This document shows, piece after piece, positions 17,562-26,436 of a stretch of 64,000 bases of DNA. The DNA is from Pseudomonas kairouanensis (lineage in GTDB: Bacteria; Pseudomonadota; Gammaproteobacteria; Pseudomonadales; Pseudomonadaceae): contig NZ_QUZU01000027.1 in assembly GCF_004682055.1 (NCBI RefSeq), forward strand, positions 1 to 64,000, given 5' to 3'. How positions within the stretch are numbered: position 1 is the first letter of the stretch; every line of letters begins with the position of its first letter. Under the pieces are notes generated by a model. The model was given only the letters and a program-made list of their open reading frames with translations. It searched no databases and was not told the origin of the DNA. The position numbers and the translations under genes are program-made.

Positions 17562-18155
17562 TTAAATGCTCCAGCGAGCACTCAACAAACGTTCGTTCAA
17601 CACATTTGGGTCCAGCGGTTTCGGGCGACGGGCCATGGCGCCATAGAGCGTTTCCAGGGCCTCATGCAAACGGTGTTCGAGTACCGGCACCAACTGCGCC
17701 TGGGCACTGCCTTCGCCGTAAGCGATCTGGCTGTCTTCGGCAAAGATGCCGTGGAGCAATTCCTGGGCCTTGAGGGCCGACAACACCGGCTTCAAGGCGT
17801 AATCCACCGCCAGCATGTGGGCGATGCTGCCGCCGGTGGCCATGGGCAACACGATCTTGTGGGCCAGGGCGCGCTCGGGCAAAAGGTCGAGCACGGTTTT
17901 CAACGCACCCGAGAACGATGCCTTGTACACCGGCGTGGCAATCACCAAACCATCGGCATTGGCCACTTGCTGCAGCAGGTCAATGACCTTGGGGCTGTCG
18001 AAGCGGGCATGCAGCAAATCTTCAGCCGGGAAGTCCCGTATCTGGTAACTCACCACTTCCACACCTTTGTCTTGCAACCACTGACGGGTTTTTTCCAGCA
18101 ACACCCCGGAGCGGGAACGCTGGCTGGGACTGCCTCCAAGTGTTACGACCAACAT
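17562..18155 (-). CDS. ssuE: NAD(P)H-dependent FMN reductase
   Basis: A 197-residue flavodoxin-like reductase that supplies FMNH2 to SsuD. Motifs are 'LGGSPSQRSRS' for the FMN phosphate, 'ATPVYKASFSGALKTVLDLLP' and 'ALAHKIVLPMATGGSIAHMLAVDYALKPVL'. It is the first gene of the ssu operon; its 5' region carries AT-rich dyads at 18230-18279. About 95 bases separate it from ssuA. Confidence 0.95.
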   Translation of the reverse strand: MLVVTLGGSPSQRSRSGVLLEKTRQWLQDKGVEVVSYQIRDFPAEDLLHARFDSPKVIDLLQQVANADGLVIATPVYKASFSGALKTVLDLLPERALAHKIVLPMATGGSIAHMLAVDYALKPVLSALKAQELLHGIFAEDSQIAYGEGSAQAQLVPVLEHRLHEALETLYGAMARRPKPLDPNVLNERLLSARWSI

Positions 18156-18229
18156 GCAGGAATTCCTTGAGCTAGTGCCGGCGGTTCGCTGTGTGGCGAT
18201 GGCGCCAAGATGGAACAGACCATATCAGC

Positions 18230-18279
18230 AGATTTATATATCTTTAAATCTTATTTTTTCATGTGTTTATTCTTTAAAT
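18230..18279 (-). promoter_or_regulatory. AT-rich dyads upstream of ssuE
   Basis: A perfect inverted repeat, 'agattta' (18230-18236) and 'taaatct' (18245-18251), spaced by eight bases, includes 'atatctttaa'. Further up, 'attctttaaat' (18269-18279) is the reverse of ATTTAAAGAAT. AT-rich dyads ahead of sulfonate genes are the usual binding places of CysB-type LysR activators; that assignment here is inference. Confidence 0.5.
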
Positions 18280-18307
18280 GCATATACGACTTATGAATCG
18301 CCAGGCG

Positions 18308-18332
18308 AAAAAAAAGGCCGTTAAAACGGCCT
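18308..18332 (-). terminator. Rho-independent terminator of lsfA
   Basis: Perfect 8-bp arms 'aggccgtt' and 'aacggcct' with a two-base loop. On the minus strand the hairpin is followed by eight or more Ts. It ends lsfA transcription before ssuE, so the two are separate units. Confidence 0.9.
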
Positions 18333-18368
18333 GAAAACCCCTGCATTGTGAATACACATCGTCAACCC

Positions 18369-18468
18369 TGTAGGAGCGAGCTTGCTCGCAAAAAACGTCA
18401 ACGATAACGTGAGCTTTCCGGTCTAACGCGGCGCTCTCAGGTTCTTCGCGAGCAAGCTCGCTCCTACA
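18369..18468. repeat. REP doublet, 'tgtaggagcgag' type
   Basis: Arms 'tgtaggagcgagcttgctcg' and 'cgagcaagctcgctcctaca' flank a centre beginning 'aaaaaacgtcaacgataacg'. The reverse complement of nearly the same centre occurs in the element at 44062-44161. It lies just behind lsfA. Confidence 0.9.
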
Positions 18469-18479
18469 GGGGTTTTGCG

Positions 18480-19118
18480 TTAGCGGTTAGGTTGTGGGGT
18501 CAGGCGCAGGTACGGCTTCACGGCGCGATAGCCCTTGGGAAAGCGTTTCTTGATCTCTTCCTCATCCTTGAGCGACGGCACGATCACCACTTCATCACCG
18601 TCCTGCCAGTTGGCGGGGGTGGCGACCTTGTGGTTGTCGGTGAGCTGCAATGAGTCGATGACCCGCAGGATTTCATTGAAGTTGCGTCCGGTGCTGGCTG
18701 GATACGTGATGGTCAGGCGAATCTTCTTGTTCGGGTCGATCACGAACAAGGAGCGCACGGTGAGGGTGTCACTGGCGTTCGGGTGGATCAGGTCGTAGAG
18801 GTCCGACACTTTACGGTCGGCATCGGCCAGGATCGGGAAATTGACGATGGTGTTCTGGGTTTCGTTGATGTCTTCAATCCACTTGTGGTGCGAGTCCACC
18901 GGGTCCACCGACAGGGCGATGGCCTTGACGCCGCGCTTGGCGAACTCGTCCTTGAGCTTGGCGGTAAAACCCAGCTCGGTGGTGCATACCGGAGTGAAAT
19001 CGGCCGGATGGGAAAACAACACACCCCAGCTATCGCCCAGCCATTCGTGGAAACGAATCTTGCCGGCGCTGGAATCCTGTTCGAAGTCGGGGGCGATATC
19101 GCCCAGTCTTAGGCTCAT
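18480..19118 (-). CDS. lsfA: 1-Cys peroxiredoxin LsfA (Prx6 family)
   Basis: A 212-residue cytoplasmic peroxidase. The peroxidatic Cys is at 45 in 'HPADFTPVCTTEL', and the C-terminal Prx6 arm is present ('VVIVPSLKDEEEIKKRFPKGY' in outline). There is no clear resolving Cys, as expected for 1-Cys enzymes. LsfA was first described as a sulfate-starvation-induced protein of P. putida; its place next to the ssu operon supports that. Two AAAAGAAT motifs lie upstream. Confidence 0.93.
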   Translation of the reverse strand: MSLRLGDIAPDFEQDSSAGKIRFHEWLGDSWGVLFSHPADFTPVCTTELGFTAKLKDEFAKRGVKAIALSVDPVDSHHKWIEDINETQNTIVNFPILADADRKVSDLYDLIHPNASDTLTVRSLFVIDPNKKIRLTITYPASTGRNFNEILRVIDSLQLTDNHKVATPANWQDGDEVVIVPSLKDEEEIKKRFPKGYRAVKPYLRLTPQPNR

Positions 19119-19175
19119 GGTGTGGCTCCTGGTGAGTGCTTATGGAGCCTACTGTGCATGGATTGGGGATTATTT

Positions 19176-19215
19176 AAAAAGAATAAATATCGATTTATCT
19201 AGACGATAAAAGAAT
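19176..19215 (-). promoter_or_regulatory. Paired AAAAGAAT motifs upstream of lsfA
   Basis: 'aaaagaat' occurs at 19177-19184 and again at 19208-19215, 31 bases apart (about three helical turns), in an AT-rich stretch 60-100 bases before the lsfA start. Related motifs lie ahead of ssuE, between oprD and tauA, and ahead of the TonB receptor. Confidence 0.45.
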
Positions 19216-19353
19216 ATTAAAAATGTGTTCATTGGACGCCGCAACGGGCGAGGAGCACCATCGCTTTCAAGGTTCGAGAAGGCCTTGAGACGCTGTAAAA
19301 AGAGGGGTTCAGGAAGGGCTTGCGGGGGTTTAGCCCGACTTGAAAGCAAAACA

Positions 19354-19384
19354 CCTTGCCCGGCATGGCGCCGGGCAAGGTTTT
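19354..19384 (-). terminator. Terminator hairpin behind the OprD-type porin gene
   Basis: Perfect 11-bp arms 'ccttgcccggc' and 'gccgggcaagg' enclose five bases. It lies 26 bases after the porin stop. The T-run on the minus strand is short (GTGTTTT), but the stem is very strong. Confidence 0.8.
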
Positions 19385-19409
19385 ACAGGCTTACAACAGC
19401 TTCACGCTA

Positions 19410-20780
19410 CTAGAACAGTGGCAGCGAGTAGCTGACGATCAGGCGGTTTTCGTCCTGGGAACGGGTGTTCGCCAGGTCGGTGCGCCACATTGCGTTCTTC
19501 CAGGCTACGCCGAGGTTTTTCAGCGGGCCTTCTGGAATTACGTAGGCAATGGAGATATCGCGTTCCCACTCGGACTGGCCGGTGATTTCGGTACGTGCAG
19601 GGCTGGCACCCACGGTGTCGATATGATCACCCTTCAGATAGACGACACCAGCCGTCAGGCCAGGTACGCCAACTTTAGCGAAGTCGTAAGCGTAGCGAGC
19701 TTGCCAGGTACGCTCGCCAGCACGGGCGAACTTCTGGATTTGCATGTCGGTAGTGATGTAAGCCGACGAACCGTCACCCTGGTTCAACCAAGGGAAGTCG
19801 CTGCTGCCATTACTGACTTGGTAACCACCACCAAAGGTGTGACCAGCAACGGTGTACAGGAACAGGCCGCTGTACAGGTTGTTATCAACCTTGCCCTTGC
19901 CAGTGGTGTAACCGTTGTAGTTACCGCTTGTGTAGTAGGCCGGAGTGTTGCCGTTTTTACCGTCGTCAGAGCTGTTGAAATAACGCAGATCAGACTTCAA
20001 TACGCCCGGGCCGATCGACCAGTTGTGGGTCAGACCCAGGAAGTGCTGTTTGTAGAAGTCTTCCAGGTTGCCGTAGTAGTACTGGGCAGTCAGGTCTTTG
20101 GTGAGCTTGTAGTCGCCACCGGCGTAGTAGAACTTGTTGCTGAACACGCCTGTCTTGTAGTTAGAGCTGGCGTTGGCGCTGGCAATCGACAGGTTTTCGT
20201 TGTTGCTGGAGTTACGACCCTTGGCTTTTTCGATCTGGCCGGCAACCAGCGTCAAGTCCTTGATGTCGTTGGTGGTGATCTGACCACCTTGGAAGGTTTG
20301 TGGCAGCAGACGACCATCGTTAGTCACGATAACCGGCAGCTTAGGCTGCAGAGTGCCCAGCTTCAGTTCGGTTTGGGAGATCTTGACCTTGCCGGTCACG
20401 CCCAGGCTGGCGTAATCGTGGACAGCCTTGTTGCCGTCGCTTGGGAACACGGTGCCACCGGACGCAGTACCGTTGTAGTTACCGTGGTCAGCGCGGCTGG
20501 AATCCAGACGTACGCCGTACAAGCCAATAGCATCAACGCCGAACTGAACAGTGCCCTGGGTGTAGCCGGAAATGAAACGCAGGTCGAAACCTTGGCCCCA
20601 TTCAGCATTCTTGCTCCGAGTGTTCGAGCTAGAGGTTGGCTGCTGATCACGGTTATCCGTGTTGATGTAGAAGTTACGCAGACCCAGTGTGGCCTTGCTG
20701 TCTTCGATGAAACCGGCAGCGCCTGCTTGTTGGGCGATTGCGCCCAAAGCAACAGCCAAAGCCAAGGTGGACTTATTCAT
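19410..20780 (-). CDS. OprD-family outer-membrane porin
   Basis: A 456-residue porin with a signal peptide of about 22 residues (MNKSTLALAVALGAIAQQAGA) and the OprD opening 'GFIEDSKATLGLRNFYIN'. The chain is rich in alternating aromatic and polar strands and ends in 'RLIVSYSLPLF' with the terminal Phe needed for barrel assembly. OprD-type porins admit specific small anions or amino acids. Its place in a sulfur-starvation block, with a palindromic AAAAAGAAT motif in its promoter region, suggests a sulfonate or sulfate-ester channel; this is inference. Codon usage is more AT-rich at third positions than in neighbours, as seen for highly expressed porins. Confidence 0.93.
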   Translation of the reverse strand: MNKSTLALAVALGAIAQQAGAAGFIEDSKATLGLRNFYINTDNRDQQPTSSSNTRSKNAEWGQGFDLRFISGYTQGTVQFGVDAIGLYGVRLDSSRADHGNYNGTASGGTVFPSDGNKAVHDYASLGVTGKVKISQTELKLGTLQPKLPVIVTNDGRLLPQTFQGGQITTNDIKDLTLVAGQIEKAKGRNSSNNENLSIASANASSNYKTGVFSNKFYYAGGDYKLTKDLTAQYYYGNLEDFYKQHFLGLTHNWSIGPGVLKSDLRYFNSSDDGKNGNTPAYYTSGNYNGYTTGKGKVDNNLYSGLFLYTVAGHTFGGGYQVSNGSSDFPWLNQGDGSSAYITTDMQIQKFARAGERTWQARYAYDFAKVGVPGLTAGVVYLKGDHIDTVGASPARTEITGQSEWERDISIAYVIPEGPLKNLGVAWKNAMWRTDLANTRSQDENRLIVSYSLPLF

Positions 20781-20964
20781 GTACCGCTCCTCTCATTTCT
20801 AATTTTTGTATTTCTTTGGTCTCGGGTCTGACGCCCTCGATCCACAGATGCGCGATTAGCACCGGATAGTGACTGACAAGTCAATCGTAACCTTGTGTGT
20901 CTACTACCTTGGTCTAACAGCAGTTGATTTGGTCCCTGCAGGGTAATGAGTTTTTCATACACCC

Positions 20965-20988
20965 AAAAAGAATTATTTCATTCTTTTT
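20965..20988. promoter_or_regulatory. Palindromic operator-like site between oprD and tauA
   Basis: Perfect 9-bp inverted repeat 'aaaaagaat' (20965-20973) and 'attcttttt' (20980-20988) with a six-base centre. Direct repeats of 'tttttcatac' overlap it. It lies within the 370-base divergent gap between the porin and tauA, which otherwise holds their promoters and no gene. Confidence 0.5.
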
Positions 20989-21150
20989 CATACGATTCGG
21001 GAATAAGCCTTTTTACGACAAGGACCGATCAGGGTAGACGACCGAACCCATAAGCTAATTCCTAAAGGGTATTTGTTAGCGCTTTTTTAGATCGATTAGT
21101 GTGGCCGGACAGTTGCATACGTCACTCACGATCAAAAAGGCGACGCCATC

Positions 21151-22137
21151 ATGGCCAAACGCATATCCTCCCGTCAATTTGTTACAGTTTTTGTGTCACT
21201 AATAGTTTCTTTTAGTGTCCAAGCCGCCGATTTGACCATCGGGTACCAAACCGGCATCGACCCGAGCAAGGTGCCCCAGGCCGACGGCCTCTATGAAAAG
21301 GCCATTGGCGAGAAGATTGCCTGGCGTCGCTTCAACAGTGGGCCGGAAGTCGTAACTGCCATCGCCTCGGGGGATGTGCAAATCGGCAACCTCGGCTCCA
21401 GCCCTCTTGCCGCAGCGGCTTCACGCAACCTGCCAATCGTGGCCTTTATCGTATCGGCGCAGATAAACAGTTCTGAAGCCCTGGTGGTGCGCAACGGCAG
21501 CGGCATCGATAAACCCGAAGACTTGGTGGGCAAAACCATTGCCACGCCGTTTGTCTCCACCTCTCATTACAGCCTGCTTGGCGCGTTGAAGCATTGGGGC
21601 CTGGACACCAAGAAAGTCAAAGTGGTGAACCTGCAACCGGCTGAAATTGCGGCAGCGTGGAAACGTGGCGATATCGACGGCGCCTTCGTGTGGTCACCGG
21701 CCTTGGGCGAGATCCGCAAGACTGGCAAAACCCTGACAGACGCGGCCCAGGTGGGTCAGTGGGGTGCCCCTACCTTTGAAGTGTGGGTCGCGCGTAAAGA
21801 CTTTGCGGAAAAACACCCTGACGTAGTGGCCAAGTTTGCCAAGGTCACGCTGGACTCTTTTGCTGACTATGCCGCCCATAAAGACAGCTGGACGGTGGAT
21901 TCCGCGCCAGTGCAGAAAATCGCCAAATTGACAGGTTCCAATGCGGCAGACATTCCGGAGCTATTGAGCGGCACCACGTTCCCGGATGCGCAGGCGCAGC
22001 AAACCGACGCGCTGCTTAAAGGCGGTACGGCGAAGGCGATTGGGGAGACGGCGAAGTTCTTGAAGGAACAGGGGAAGGTTGAGGCAGTGCTGCCGGACTA
22101 TTCGGCGTTTGTGACCGATAAATTCATTCAAGACTAA
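21151..22137 (+). CDS. tauA: Taurine-binding periplasmic protein, lone tauA
   Basis: A 328-residue secreted binding protein of the TauA family: signal peptide of about 25 residues ending VQA, then 'ADLTIGYQTGIDPSKVPQAD'. Features include 'ASGDVQIGNLGSSPLAAA' and 'VNLQPAEIAAAWKRGDIDGAFVW', typical of taurine-binding proteins. Normally tauA heads tauABCD. Here it is followed at once by a REP element and the converging argA gene, so the ATPase, permease and TauD dioxygenase genes are absent. It may work with SsuBC or with a tau system elsewhere. Confidence 0.88.
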   Translation: MAKRISSRQFVTVFVSLIVSFSVQAADLTIGYQTGIDPSKVPQADGLYEKAIGEKIAWRRFNSGPEVVTAIASGDVQIGNLGSSPLAAAASRNLPIVAFIVSAQINSSEALVVRNGSGIDKPEDLVGKTIATPFVSTSHYSLLGALKHWGLDTKKVKVVNLQPAEIAAAWKRGDIDGAFVWSPALGEIRKTGKTLTDAAQVGQWGAPTFEVWVARKDFAEKHPDVVAKFAKVTLDSFADYAAHKDSWTVDSAPVQKIAKLTGSNAADIPELLSGTTFPDAQAQQTDALLKGGTAKAIGETAKFLKEQGKVEAVLPDYSAFVTDKFIQD

Positions 22138-22148
22138 ACACAATCCAA

Positions 22149-22237
22149 TGTGGGAGCGGGCTTGCTCGCGAAGGCGTCGTGTCAGTCAACACATGTAAGA
22201 CTGATACACCGCCTTCGCGAGCAAGACCGCTCCCACA
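22149..22237. repeat. REP doublet between tauA and argA
   Basis: Arms 'tgtgggagcgggcttgctcg' and 'cgagcaagaccgctcccaca' enclose 'gtgtcagtcaacacatgtaagactgatac'-like centre sequence. It lies 12 bases after the tauA stop, between convergent genes. Confidence 0.9.
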
Positions 22238-22267
22238 TTTAAAGCTGCTGTATTTCTTGGACCCGGT

Positions 22268-23569
22268 TTACAGGGCCTTTTCGAAGATCTTCGAATTACG
22301 CTGGTAGTTGTACAGCGACGCCCGCGCCGACGGCAGGCGGTCCACGCTGCTCGGCACAAAACCGCGCTCACGGAACCAGTGGGCTGTGCGCGTGGTGAGA
22401 ACGAACAACGTCTTCAAACCCTGTGCCCTGGCACGGGTTTCGATCCGTTCCAGCAGTTCATCACCACGCCCGCCGTGGCGGTACTCAGGGTTCACCGCCA
22501 GGCACGCCAACTCCCCCGCATCCGAATCGGCAATCTGATACAGCGCCGCACAGGCGATGATCATGCCTTCGCGCTCCACCACGCTGAACTGCTCGATCTC
22601 ACGCTCCAGCACTTCCCGCGAACGGCGCACCAGGATGCCCTGCTCTTCCAACGGGCTGATCAAGTCCAGCAAGCCGCCCACGTCTTCAATCGCCGCTTCG
22701 CGCACCAGCTCGAATTGTTCCTGGGCCACCAGCGTACCGCCGCCGTCCCGGGTGAACAGTTCGGTCAGCAAGGCGCCGTCTTCGGCATAACTGACGATAT
22801 GGCTGCGCCCTACTCCGCCACGGCAAGCCTCGGCGGCCGCGTCGAGCAACTCGGCCTGGTAGTTGCTTTTGCCCAGGCGTTGCAGGTGCGCCGGCACTTG
22901 TTGTGGGCGCAACTCGCGCACCAGGCGGCCGTGCTCATCGATCAGGCCCATGTCAGCGCCAAACAGCAACAACTTGTCGGCACCCAGGTCGATGGCGGCG
23001 CGGGTGGCGACGTCTTCGCAGGCCAGGTTGAAAATTTCACCGGTCGGCGAGTAGCCCAAAGGCGACAACAGCACGATGGAGCGCTCGTCCAGCAAGCGGT
23101 TGATGCCCTTGCGGTCGACCCGACGCACTTCGCCGGTGTGGTGGTAGTCCACACCTTCAAGCACGCCAATCGGCCGTGCAGTCACCAGGTTGCCGCTGGC
23201 CACCCGCAGGCGCGAGCCCTGCATGGGCGATGAGGCCATGTCCATGGACAAGCGCGCTTCGATGGCGATACGCAGATGGCCCACCGCATCGATCACACAT
23301 TCAAGGGTCGCTGCATCGGTGATGCGTAAGCCTTCGTGATACGCCGGGATAAGGCCGCGCGCTTCAAGGCGCGCTTCGATCTGCGGGCGCGAACCGTGTA
23401 CCAGTACCAAGCGCACGCCCAAGCTGTGGAGCAGCACCAGGTCGTGGACGATATTGCCGAAGTTGGGGTGCTCTACGCCGTCGCCGGGCAGCATGACCAC
23501 GAAGGTGCAGTCCCGGTGAGCGTTGATATAGGGCGAAGCGTGACGAAGCCAATTGACGTATTCGGGCAT
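22268..23569 (-). CDS. argA: Amino-acid N-acetyltransferase (N-acetylglutamate synthase)
   Basis: A 433-residue enzyme that makes N-acetylglutamate, the first step of arginine synthesis. Residues about 10-285 form an amino-acid-kinase-like domain that binds arginine for feedback control ('VVMLPGDGVEHPNF', 'LVLVHGSRPQIEARL'). The C-terminal 140 residues are a GNAT acetyltransferase ('LACLAVNPEYRHGGRGDELL' contains the acetyl-CoA loop). Length fits the bifunctional-looking ArgA type of Pseudomonas. argE lies just upstream on the same strand with a 135-base gap. Confidence 0.96.
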   Translation of the reverse strand: MPEYVNWLRHASPYINAHRDCTFVVMLPGDGVEHPNFGNIVHDLVLLHSLGVRLVLVHGSRPQIEARLEARGLIPAYHEGLRITDAATLECVIDAVGHLRIAIEARLSMDMASSPMQGSRLRVASGNLVTARPIGVLEGVDYHHTGEVRRVDRKGINRLLDERSIVLLSPLGYSPTGEIFNLACEDVATRAAIDLGADKLLLFGADMGLIDEHGRLVRELRPQQVPAHLQRLGKSNYQAELLDAAAEACRGGVGRSHIVSYAEDGALLTELFTRDGGGTLVAQEQFELVREAAIEDVGGLLDLISPLEEQGILVRRSREVLEREIEQFSVVEREGMIIACAALYQIADSDAGELACLAVNPEYRHGGRGDELLERIETRARAQGLKTLFVLTTRTAHWFRERGFVPSSVDRLPSARASLYNYQRNSKIFEKAL

Positions 23570-23704
23570 AACACCTGGGCCTGTAATAAAAAGCAGCCTA
23601 AAAAGGATGAGTCGTGAAAACGCACAGCGGGCTGATGGTTATCGTCGGAACAGGCTTGGCGACACGCTCGCTCTCCTTCTATGTACGAACAGGCAGGGGT
23701 TAAT

Positions 23705-24853
23705 TTATGCAGGTTTCAAGCAGTAATGTTCGATCAGTTCCCGCAATAGACGCACTGTAGGCGTCAAGCGTGACATTTCGAGGTACTCACCCGGCTGGTG
23801 GGCACAGGCGATATCGCCAGGGCCGAGCACCAGGGTTTCACAACCAAGGCGCTGAAGATAAGGCGCTTCGGTGCCGAACGCTACTGCTTCGGCACGATGG
23901 CCGGTCAATCGTTCCGCAACCCGGACCAACTCGGCGTCTTCCGGCTGCTCGAACGGCGGCACTTCGGGGAACAACGGCGCGTAGTCGATCTTGACCTGAT
24001 GGCGCTCGGCCAAGGGCACCAGCTTCTGCCGGATGGCGTCGCGCAGCACCTGGGGGTCCATGCCCGGCAGGGGGCGCAGGTCGAACTCCAGGGAGCACTG
24101 GCCGCAGATACGGTTGGGGTTGTCGCCCCCATGAATACAGCCGAAGTTCATCGTAGGCTGCGGCACACTGAACTGCGGGTTGCGGTACTCGCGCTGCCAG
24201 GCCAGGCGCAGGCCACGCAGTTCGCCAATGGCATCGTGCATGGCTTCGAGGGCGCTGTGGCCCAGGCTTGGGTCCGACGAATGGCCGCTTTGGCCCAGGA
24301 TATCGATGCGCTCCATCATCACGCCTTTGTGCAGGCGAATCGGCTTGAGGCCCGTGGGCTCGCCGATCACCGCCGCACGGCCCAGCGGGCGACCGGCCTC
24401 GGCCAGCGCACGGGCGCCGGACATGGAGCTTTCTTCATCGCAGGTGGCCAAAATCAGCAGCGGCTGCTTGAACGGCTGATCCAGCAGCGGCAGCACGGCC
24501 TCGATGGCCAGGGCGAAAAAGCCCTTCATGTCGCAACTACCCAGTCCTACCCAGCGGCCGTCAACTTCTGTCAACTTGAGCGGATCGGTCTTCCACAGCC
24601 CCGCGTCATAGGGGACGGTGTCGCTATGACCCGCCAGCACCAGCCCGCCAGGCCCACTGCCGAAAGTGGCAAGCAGGTTGAATTTGCCGGGGCTGACTTG
24701 CTGGATGTCGATGGCGAAACCTAAATCCCCCAACCAACTGGCAAGCAAATCGATGACCGGGCGGTTGGTCTGGTCGAGAGACGCTTGGGTGCAACTGACC
24801 GACGGCGCGGCAATCAGCGCGGCGAACTGCTCTTTCATGGACGGTAACGGCAT
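23705..24853 (-). CDS. argE: Acetylornithine deacetylase
   Basis: A 382-residue M20 metallopeptidase-family enzyme that removes acetate from N-acetylornithine. The first metal ligands are in 'LAGHSDTVPYD', then 'LGSCDMKGFFALAIEA', 'ATCDEESSMSGARALAE' with the catalytic and metal Glu residues, and a late metal His in 'DIACAHQPGEYLE'. I start at 24853 (MPLPSMKEQF); the upstream frame lacks support. Pseudomonas also carries ArgJ, so this step may be partly redundant. It runs with argA. Confidence 0.93.
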   Translation of the reverse strand: MPLPSMKEQFAALIAAPSVSCTQASLDQTNRPVIDLLASWLGDLGFAIDIQQVSPGKFNLLATFGSGPGGLVLAGHSDTVPYDAGLWKTDPLKLTEVDGRWVGLGSCDMKGFFALAIEAVLPLLDQPFKQPLLILATCDEESSMSGARALAEAGRPLGRAAVIGEPTGLKPIRLHKGVMMERIDILGQSGHSSDPSLGHSALEAMHDAIGELRGLRLAWQREYRNPQFSVPQPTMNFGCIHGGDNPNRICGQCSLEFDLRPLPGMDPQVLRDAIRQKLVPLAERHQVKIDYAPLFPEVPPFEQPEDAELVRVAERLTGHRAEAVAFGTEAPYLQRLGCETLVLGPGDIACAHQPGEYLEMSRLTPTVRLLRELIEHYCLKPA

Positions 24854-25011
24854 GCGCGGTCTCTCAACTTCCCGGATGAGCCCCACTATAGAACCATCTG
24901 CACGACACAATAAACCGTTGCGGCACGTTGCCGGGCTCAGTCCTGTACACTGCACGACCTTGGCAGCCACACTTTTCCCCGGCTGCGCTCCCGATCCTGG
25001 ATTTTCCGGCC

Positions 25012-26379
25012 ATGCAGAAAGAAACCGAAATCAAGCTACGCGTCAGCCGCGAAACACTCGCCGCGCTGCGTGAGCACCCGTTACTGAAAAAACGCAACAA
25101 AAGTGGCTGGGAACGCCGTGAGTTGATGAACCAGTATTTCGACACCCCCGAGCGCGACCTGGCCCAGGCCAAAGTCGCCCTGCGCCTGCGCAAGGACGGT
25201 GACGCCATCATCCAGACCCTCAAGACCCGCGGCCAAAGCATCGCCGGCTTGTCGGAACGCAACGAGTACAACTGGGACCTGCCCAAAGCCAAGCTCGACG
25301 TGAAAAAACTCGACGGCGAATGCTGGCCCGAGCAACTGGCCGAGCTGGATAAAAAGACCCTCAAGCCGATCTTCACCACCGACTTCGTGCGTGAGCGCGC
25401 CGAAATCGCCTGGGGCCGTGGCAAGGCTAAAGTCGTCATCGAAGCGGCCCTGGACCTGGGCCACGTAGTGGTCGGCAAGCAGAAAGAAGAAATCTGCGAG
25501 TTGGAACTGGAACTGCGCGAAGGCGAACCGGCTGCCCTGCTGGAGCTGGCCGCCGAACTGGCCGCCACACTGGCGCTGATGCCGTGCGATATCAGCAAGG
25601 CCGAGCGCGGCTACCGCCTGTACGACGCCAGCAGCTACTCCCTGAGCCTGCCGGCGCCGCAGATCCACGCCGAAATGCCGCTGGACGACGCCTTTGCCGC
25701 GATCATGTGGCACCTGCTCGGCAGCAGCCAACGCCTGGCTGAACAATACCGCTTCAACGGCCACTGGCGCCTGCTGCAAGACTGGGTCGACAACCTCGGC
25801 GAACTGCGTGCCCTGGTGGGCAGCCTCGGCCAGGCCGCTCCACGTCAATCCACCAGCGAGCTGCGCAGTGCGCTGGACGCCCTGCTGGAAGACTGGCGCC
25901 CACTGGTGCAAGCCGGTGACGACGATGAAGACATCCGCAAAGCCGCACCGGAGCAATTCGCCGAAGAACTGGAAGATGTACGCTGGGGCCTGTTCTCACT
26001 GAACGCTTCCCGCTGGCTGCTGGCCCGCACCTGGACCGCCGACCGCAATGTACGTGGCAACCGCCAGGGCGCCGCGCAAATCACCAACTGGCTGCCACGC
26101 CTGCTGGCCGACGACGCCGTGGCCCTGCAACTGCCGCGCTACCAGCAACAACCGGAAGACCTGGCCGAGCAGTTGCCGCGTATCGAACGTATCCAGGCCT
26201 GGCTGCACCATGCCCGCCATGTGGTGGATATTCCGGAGCTGGACCGCCTCTATGGTGAGCTGAACAAGCTGGTGCAACTGGCCAACCAGCCGATCACCGA
26301 CGAGTCGCTGGATGCGCGGATGCATCAGGCGATTGCGGTGTATCAGAATCGCGCCTGGAAGACTTTATTGCGTCTGTGA
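25012..26379 (+). CDS. CYTH and CHAD domain inorganic triphosphatase (YgiF-like)
   Basis: A 455-residue cytoplasmic protein. Residues 1-205 form a CYTH domain: the signature 'EIKLRV' is at residues 5-10, with charged strands such as 'ALRLRKDGDAIIQTLKTRG' lining the tunnel. Residues 220-450 form a CHAD helical domain with conserved basic and His-type positions. E. coli YgiF of the same architecture hydrolyses tripolyphosphate. The start at 25012 (MQKETEIKLRV) puts the CYTH signature at the N-terminus. It is divergent from argE. Confidence 0.9.
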   Translation: MQKETEIKLRVSRETLAALREHPLLKKRNKSGWERRELMNQYFDTPERDLAQAKVALRLRKDGDAIIQTLKTRGQSIAGLSERNEYNWDLPKAKLDVKKLDGECWPEQLAELDKKTLKPIFTTDFVRERAEIAWGRGKAKVVIEAALDLGHVVVGKQKEEICELELELREGEPAALLELAAELAATLALMPCDISKAERGYRLYDASSYSLSLPAPQIHAEMPLDDAFAAIMWHLLGSSQRLAEQYRFNGHWRLLQDWVDNLGELRALVGSLGQAAPRQSTSELRSALDALLEDWRPLVQAGDDDEDIRKAAPEQFAEELEDVRWGLFSLNASRWLLARTWTADRNVRGNRQGAAQITNWLPRLLADDAVALQLPRYQQQPEDLAEQLPRIERIQAWLHHARHVVDIPELDRLYGELNKLVQLANQPITDESLDARMHQAIAVYQNRAWKTLLRL

Positions 26380-26385
26380 GGACGC

Positions 26386-26424
26386 CATCGGGGGGCAAGT
26401 CGAATCGTCGCACCGCCCCCGATG
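26386..26424. terminator. Stem-loop between convergent ygiF-like and lrp genes
   Basis: Perfect 9-bp arms 'catcggggg' (26386-26394) and 'cccccgatg' (26416-26424) hold a 21-base loop, 'gcaagtcgaatcgtcgcacc' plus g. The same loop sits on a different stem at 32294-32336 and is inserted in the REP at 1096. There is no T-run, so termination is an inference from its place. Confidence 0.6.
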
Positions 26425-26436
26425 AGGCCAGCACTG

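Noticed and set aside
19356..20831. A 491-codon open frame opposite the OprD-type porin
   Set aside because: The porin is certain from its signal peptide and terminal Phe. The opposite frame is Val-rich low-information sequence and spans the terminator and promoter.
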